The notes beneath the pieces were generated by a model. It worked only from the letters and a program-made list of their open reading frames with translations. It did not search any database and was not told the origin of the DNA. Of a DNA stretch of 64,000 nt, positions 60,427 to 64,000 are shown piece after piece; positions within the stretch are counted from its first letter, which is position 1; each line of letters opens with the position of its first letter. Origin of the DNA: Microbacterium saccharophilum (lineage in GTDB: Bacteria > Actinomycetota > Actinomycetes > Actinomycetales > Microbacteriaceae). A program made the translations under genes and the position numbers. The stretch is from positions 60,461 to 124,460 of the forward strand of contig NZ_BKAH01000008.1 in assembly GCF_007992455.1 (NCBI RefSeq), written 5' to 3'.

Positions 60427-61458
60427 ATGTCCGCACGCACCTCACGCCTCGGAGCGCTCGTCGCGCTCACCGTGGCCGGCGGCCTCGTCCTGTCCGGCTG
60501 CGCCGGGCAGACCGACCCGGCGTCCACGTCGGACGCCGCGACCGGCACCGCCGACGGGTTCCCGGTCACGTTCGAGCACATCTACGGCACCACCACGATC
60601 GAGTCCGCCCCCGAACGCGTCGCGACGTGGGGGTGGGGCGTGACGGACGCCGTACTGGCGCTGGGCATCGTCCCGGTGGCCGTGTCCTCCATGGACTACG
60701 GCGGGGGCGAGAACCGCATCACGCCGTGGGTCGAGGATGCCATCGCCGACCTCGGCGGGGAGGAGCCCGTCATCCTCGACAGCGCGACCTACGAGCTGTC
60801 GATCGAAGAGCTGCTGGCGACCGACCCCGACGTCCTCATCGCGTCCTACTCGGGTCTGACGCAGGAGGAGTACGACGCCGTCACGAACGCCGGTGTCCCG
60901 GTCGTGGCCCCCGAGGAGGCGCTCTGGTCCACTCCGTGGCGCGACGTGATCACCGACACCGGCAAGGCGCTCGGGATGGATGCCGAGGCGGAGGAGCTGC
61001 TCGCCGGCCTCGACCAGCAGGTGGCCGACGCCGCCGCCGCGCACCCGGAGTTCGCCGGCACGACCATCGCCTACGCGGCGGATGACGTGGACACGTTCTA
61101 CCTCTACCTGCCGGCCGACCCGCGCGTGGAGATCCTGGAGGACCTCGGCTTCGTGACCGCCCCGTCGGTCACCGCCCTCGATGACGGCGCCGCCACGTTC
61201 TACACGACCGTCAGTGGCGAGAAGCTCGACCAGATCGACGCCGACGTCGTCTTCACGCAGGTCGAGAGCGAGGACGCGCTGAACACGTTCCTGACGTCTG
61301 CTCGCACGCAGCTGATCCCCGCCGTCGCGAAGGGCGCCGTCGGCGCCATCGTCGGCGAGGAGAACGTCTCCGCCATCTCGCCCACCGCGCTGACCGTGCC
61401 GTGGATCCTGCCCGAGATCGTCGAGCAGCTCGCCGCCGCGACGGCCGCTAAGGGCTGA
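60427..61458 (+). CDS. iron-siderophore ABC transporter substrate-binding lipoprotein
   Basis: 343 aa with lipobox LSGC (Cys25). FecB/FepB-type fold: FEHIYGTTTIESAPERVATWGWGVTDAVLALG (in part), LLATDPDVLIASYSGLTQEEYDAV (in part), and a C-terminal SPTALTVPWILPEIVEQLA. Presents a ferri-siderophore to the two permeases. ATG 60427 follows GAAAGGA. Its product is the least conserved part of the transporter, so the siderophore cannot be named. Confidence 0.93.
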   Translation: MSARTSRLGALVALTVAGGLVLSGCAGQTDPASTSDAATGTADGFPVTFEHIYGTTTIESAPERVATWGWGVTDAVLALGIVPVAVSSMDYGGGENRITPWVEDAIADLGGEEPVILDSATYELSIEELLATDPDVLIASYSGLTQEEYDAVTNAGVPVVAPEEALWSTPWRDVITDTGKALGMDAEAEELLAGLDQQVADAAAAHPEFAGTTIAYAADDVDTFYLYLPADPRVEILEDLGFVTAPSVTALDDGAATFYTTVSGEKLDQIDADVVFTQVESEDALNTFLTSARTQLIPAVAKGAVGAIVGEENVSAISPTALTVPWILPEIVEQLAAATAAKG

Positions 61459-61477
61459 GGGCGGTCCCGGTGACACA

Positions 61478-61510
61478 GGAGAGCCCCGGCCGGAACGGCC
61501 GGGGCTCTCC
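61478..61510 (+). terminator. intrinsic terminator of the iron block
   Basis: Perfect 14-bp stem (61478-61491 with 61497-61510) over a 5-nt loop, 19 nt after the last iron gene. Confidence 0.88.
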
Positions 61511-61517
61511 CATTCCC

Positions 61518-61540
61518 GGATGCCTCCGCGGGAGGCATCC
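61518..61540 (-). terminator. intrinsic terminator of bioY
   Basis: Perfect 10-bp stem (61518-61527 with 61531-61540) over GCG, starting 2 nt after the bioY stop on the minus strand. It is back to back with the terminator of the iron block. Confidence 0.75.
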
Positions 61541-61542
61541 GC

Positions 61543-62178
61543 TCACTTCTTGGCGGCGTCGACCTTCCGCACGAGCGCCCAGGCGCCGGGGATGAGCAGC
61601 GCCGCGAGCGCCGCCTTCACGATTCCGCCGACGAGGAACGGGAACAGACCCGCATCCAGGATCCCGATGAAGGAGTAGTCCAGGCCCAGCACGACGTTGA
61701 GGATGAGCGCCATGTAGGGGATGCCGAAGAGGAACGGCACCGCGCTCGCGGCGGCGAACCCGAGGAAGGCGAGTGCGGGACGGCGGTCCCACGCGCGCTC
61801 GGCGAACCAGCCGGCCACGAAGGCCGACACGATGAACCCGATCACGAACCCGAAGCTCGGCTTCGCGACGGCGGCGAGCGACCCGGTGAAGTCCGCGAAG
61901 ACGGGGAGGCCGGCGAGCCCGGCGAGCAGGTAGGTGATCAGGGCGGCGGCGCCGCGGCGTGCGCCGAGGGCGGCGCCCACGACCACGACGCCGAGCGTCT
62001 GGCCCGTGATCGGCACGGGCCACAGGGGGATGGAGACCTGGGCGAGCAGCGCCACGACGGCGGCGCCGGCGGTGACGAGGGCGGCGTCCAGGGCGAACGC
62101 GCGTGCCCGCGAGGACGGACGTGCGACGACGTCGGCGAGGACGCGGCGGGACGGGGGAGCGGCGGCGATGGCTGACAT
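61543..62178 (-). CDS. bioY: biotin transporter BioY
   Basis: 211-aa S-component of an ECF-type biotin transporter with six helices. LLAQVSIPLWPVPITGQTLGV, then GARRGAAALITYLLAGLAGLPVFAD (in part), and the GFVIGFIVSAFVAGWFAERA segment. No bioM/bioN partners are adjacent, so it would act alone or with a shared ECF module. ATG 62178. Divergent from the ABC-F gene. Confidence 0.93.
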   Translation of the reverse strand: MSAIAAAPPSRRVLADVVARPSSRARAFALDAALVTAGAAVVALLAQVSIPLWPVPITGQTLGVVVVGAALGARRGAAALITYLLAGLAGLPVFADFTGSLAAVAKPSFGFVIGFIVSAFVAGWFAERAWDRRPALAFLGFAAASAVPFLFGIPYMALILNVVLGLDYSFIGILDAGLFPFLVGGIVKAALAALLIPGAWALVRKVDAAKK

Positions 62179-62263
62179 GGCTCTCAGCGTAGAGGCACGG
62201 GCGACTGGTCCTGGAACGCGCGCGTCATACCGTCATGCTCAGGCGACGTGCGGCATCCCGACC

Positions 62264-62269
62264 TATACT
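62264..62269 (+). promoter_or_regulatory. putative -10 of the ABC-F gene (TATACT)
   Basis: TATACT 53 nt upstream of the GTG, among the best -10 matches in the window. No attenuator-type leader peptide is evident in the short leader. Confidence 0.55.
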
Positions 62270-62322
62270 GGGAGGCTGGCCGTTCGGCCGCCCCCTCCAC
62301 CCGCGATGAATGGACGTCCGCT

Positions 62323-63921
62323 GTGCTCGCCGTACACGATCTCGAGATCCGCGTAGGCGCTCGCACCCTCATGTCGGACGTGTCGTTCCGCGTCTCCGAC
62401 GGCGACAGGATCGGGCTCGTCGGCCGCAACGGCGCCGGCAAGACGACGCTGACGAAGGTCCTGGCGGGCGACCTCATGCCCGCCGACGGCAAGGTGGAGC
62501 GCTCCGGCGAGCTCGGCTACCTCCCGCAGGACCCGCGCTCCGGCGACCCCGAGATGCTCGCCCGCACCCGCATCCTCGACGCCCGCGGACTCGGCACGCT
62601 CGCGCTCGGCATGAGCGAGGCGTCGCTGGAGATGGGTTCCGACGACGCCGCGGTCGCGGCCCGCGCGATGCGCCGCTACGGCAACCTCACCGAGCGCTTC
62701 GAGGCGCTCGGCGGCTATGCGGCCGAGGCCGAGGCGGCATCCATCGCGCACAACCTGTCGCTACCGGACCGCATCCTCGATCAGCCGCTGAAGACGCTCT
62801 CCGGCGGTCAGCGCCGGCGGATCGAACTCGCGCGCATCCTCTTCTCCGACGCGCAGACGATGATCCTCGACGAGCCGACGAACCACCTCGACGCGGACAG
62901 CGTCGTGTGGCTGCGCGAGTTCCTCAAGAACTACAAGGGCGGCCTCATCGTCATCAGCCACGACGTCGAACTCGTGGGCGAGACGGTGAACCGGGTGTTC
63001 TACCTGGATGCCATGCGCCAGGTCATCGACGTCTACAACATGAACTGGAAGAACTACCTGCGGCAGCGGGTGGCCGACGAAGAGCGCCGCAAGAAGGAGC
63101 GCGTCAACGTCGAGAAGAAGGCCACGGCCCTGCAGCTGCAGGCCGCGCGCTTCGGAGCGAAGGCGTCCAAGGCCGCCGCGGCGCACCAGATGGTCGCCCG
63201 CGCGGAGAAGATGCTGGCCGGGCTGGACGAGGTGCGCCAGGAGGACCGGGTCGCCAAGCTGCGGTTCCCGAAGCCCGCACCCTGCGGCAAGACCCCGCTC
63301 ATGGCCTCCGGCCTGTCGAAGTCGTACGGCTCGCTCGAGATCTTCACGGATGTCGACCTCGCGATCGACCGCGGCTCCAAGGTCGTGGTCCTCGGTCTCA
63401 ACGGCGCCGGCAAGACGACGCTGCTGCGCATCCTCGCCGGCGTCGACAAGCCCGACACCGGCCAGCTCGAGCCCGGGCACGGCCTGAAGATCGGCTACTA
63501 CGCGCAGGAGCACGAGAACCTGGATGTGAACCGCTCGGTCCTGGAGAACATGATGTCGGCGGCGCCGGACATCACCCAGGTCGAGGCGCGGAAGGTGCTC
63601 GGCTCGTTCCTCTTCACCGGCGACGACGTGCTCAAGCCCGCCGGCGTCCTCTCCGGCGGCGAGAAGACGCGCCTCTCCCTCGCCACCCTCGTCGTCTCCA
63701 GCGCCAACATGCTCCTCCTCGACGAGCCCACCAACAACCTCGACCCCGCGTCGCGCGAGGAGATCCTCGGGGCGCTCGCGCACTACGAGGGGGCCGTCGT
63801 CCTCGTCTCGCACGACGAGGGCGCCGTGCAGGCGCTGAACCCCGAGCGGGTGCTGATCCTGCCGGACGGCGTCGAGGACATCTGGGGTCGCGACTACATC
63901 GACCTCATCACCCTGGCGTGA
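62323..63921 (+). CDS. ABC-F family ATPase (translation factor type)
   Basis: 532 aa, two ABC domains without membrane segments. First domain: Walker A GRNGAGKTTLTK, signature LSGGQRRRIELARIL, Walker B MILDEPTNHLDAD. The interdomain (P-site tRNA-interaction) linker is Lys/Arg/Ala-rich (RVADEERRKKERVNVEKKA). Second domain: GLNGAGKTTLLRIL, LSGGEKTRLSLATLV, LLLDEPTNNLDP. ABC-F proteins bind the ribosomal E site; resistance or housekeeping roles are both possible. GTG 62323. The last codons and stop belong to the 23-bp repeat that follows. Confidence 0.94.
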   Translation: MLAVHDLEIRVGARTLMSDVSFRVSDGDRIGLVGRNGAGKTTLTKVLAGDLMPADGKVERSGELGYLPQDPRSGDPEMLARTRILDARGLGTLALGMSEASLEMGSDDAAVAARAMRRYGNLTERFEALGGYAAEAEAASIAHNLSLPDRILDQPLKTLSGGQRRRIELARILFSDAQTMILDEPTNHLDADSVVWLREFLKNYKGGLIVISHDVELVGETVNRVFYLDAMRQVIDVYNMNWKNYLRQRVADEERRKKERVNVEKKATALQLQAARFGAKASKAAAAHQMVARAEKMLAGLDEVRQEDRVAKLRFPKPAPCGKTPLMASGLSKSYGSLEIFTDVDLAIDRGSKVVVLGLNGAGKTTLLRILAGVDKPDTGQLEPGHGLKIGYYAQEHENLDVNRSVLENMMSAAPDITQVEARKVLGSFLFTGDDVLKPAGVLSGGEKTRLSLATLVVSSANMLLLDEPTNNLDPASREEILGALAHYEGAVVLVSHDEGAVQALNPERVLILPDGVEDIWGRDYIDLITLA

Positions 63922-64000
63922 CGCGGTCCGGCACCCTGGCGTGACGCGGTCCGGCACCCTGGCGTGACGCGGTCCGGCACCCTGGCGTGACGCGGTCCGG
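63910..64000. repeat. 23-bp tandem repeat at the end of the ABC-F gene
   Basis: Four copies of a 23-bp unit (ACCCTGGCGTGACGCGGTCC plus GGC) begin at 63910, 63933, 63956 and 63979 with no mismatch; the last is cut by the window edge. Copy 1 encodes the final Leu-Ala and the TGA stop of the ABC-F protein, and each later copy repeats that stop. Confidence 0.95.

Overview
The window is a high-GC (roughly 70%) stretch of core chromosome from an actinobacterium, most likely a Microbacterium-like member of the Microbacteriaceae. The evidence is the gene content: WhiA, RbpA, OpcA, a di-haem QcrC with an aa3 oxidase (bc1-aa3 supercomplex), CtaF, and the uvrC-rapZ-whiA-gap-pgk-tpi-secG-rbpA order. The genus is inferred from these and from the GC-rich codon use. 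There are no rRNA or tRNA genes, CRISPR arrays, prophages or transposases. About 60 protein genes are supported.

Layout. 1-5034: an M20 dipeptidase cut by the window edge, erpA, and ctaC-ctaD-ctaF. 5031-10800: a PP2C phosphatase, then on the minus strand ctaE-qcrC-qcrA-qcrB and a rhodanese. 10900-17300: trpD, a small membrane protein, a PHP phosphoesterase, a 5'-3' exonuclease, two secreted proteins of unknown function spanning a lower-GC patch, a cluster of paired palindromes, YchJ-like and DUF1653 genes. 17296-22056: rpsA, then a histidine kinase, a degenerate-GGDEF membrane protein and a stand-alone receiver. 22206-31577: coaE, DUF4126, uvrB, VOC, a zinc-ribbon protein, an OhrR-like MarR regulator, uvrA, uvrC. 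31602-38085: rapZ, whiA, sod, gap-pgk-tpiA, secG-rbpA. 38104-46216 (minus): tkt-tal-pgi-zwf-opcA-pgl, the pentose phosphate block. 46419-49688: ctaB, a second cluster of paired palindromes, a small membrane protein and ctaA. 49931-56569: sufB-sufD-Rieske-sufC-sufT, a MalY/PatB-type C-S lyase and an MFS transporter. 56615-61458: an iron/siderophore block behind a DtxR/IdeR-like box. 61543-64000: bioY, an ABC-F ATPase and a 23-bp tandem repeat at the window edge.

How the genes work together. The window holds most of the respiratory chain's terminal branch (bc1, aa3, and haem O/A synthesis by CtaB/CtaA), Fe-S cluster supply (ErpA, SUF) and iron uptake, next to central carbon metabolism (lower glycolysis and a complete oxidative and non-oxidative pentose phosphate set apart from Gnd, Rpe and Rpi) and nucleotide excision repair (UvrABC).

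Unusual points: (i) two intergenic clusters of paired palindromes, in part arranged as inverted pairs with a compensatory base change, resembling BIME/REP elements; (ii) many genes with a TANNNT -10 hexamer ending exactly 6 nt before the start codon, implying widespread leaderless transcription, sometimes with the upstream gene's TAG stop forming the start of the -10; (iii) a PP2C gene whose only well-placed start is a CTG overlapping the ctaF stop; (iv) an RbpA without zinc-binding cysteines; (v) a lower-GC mosaic across the junction of two genes; (vi) tandem repeats that carry a gene's stop codon.
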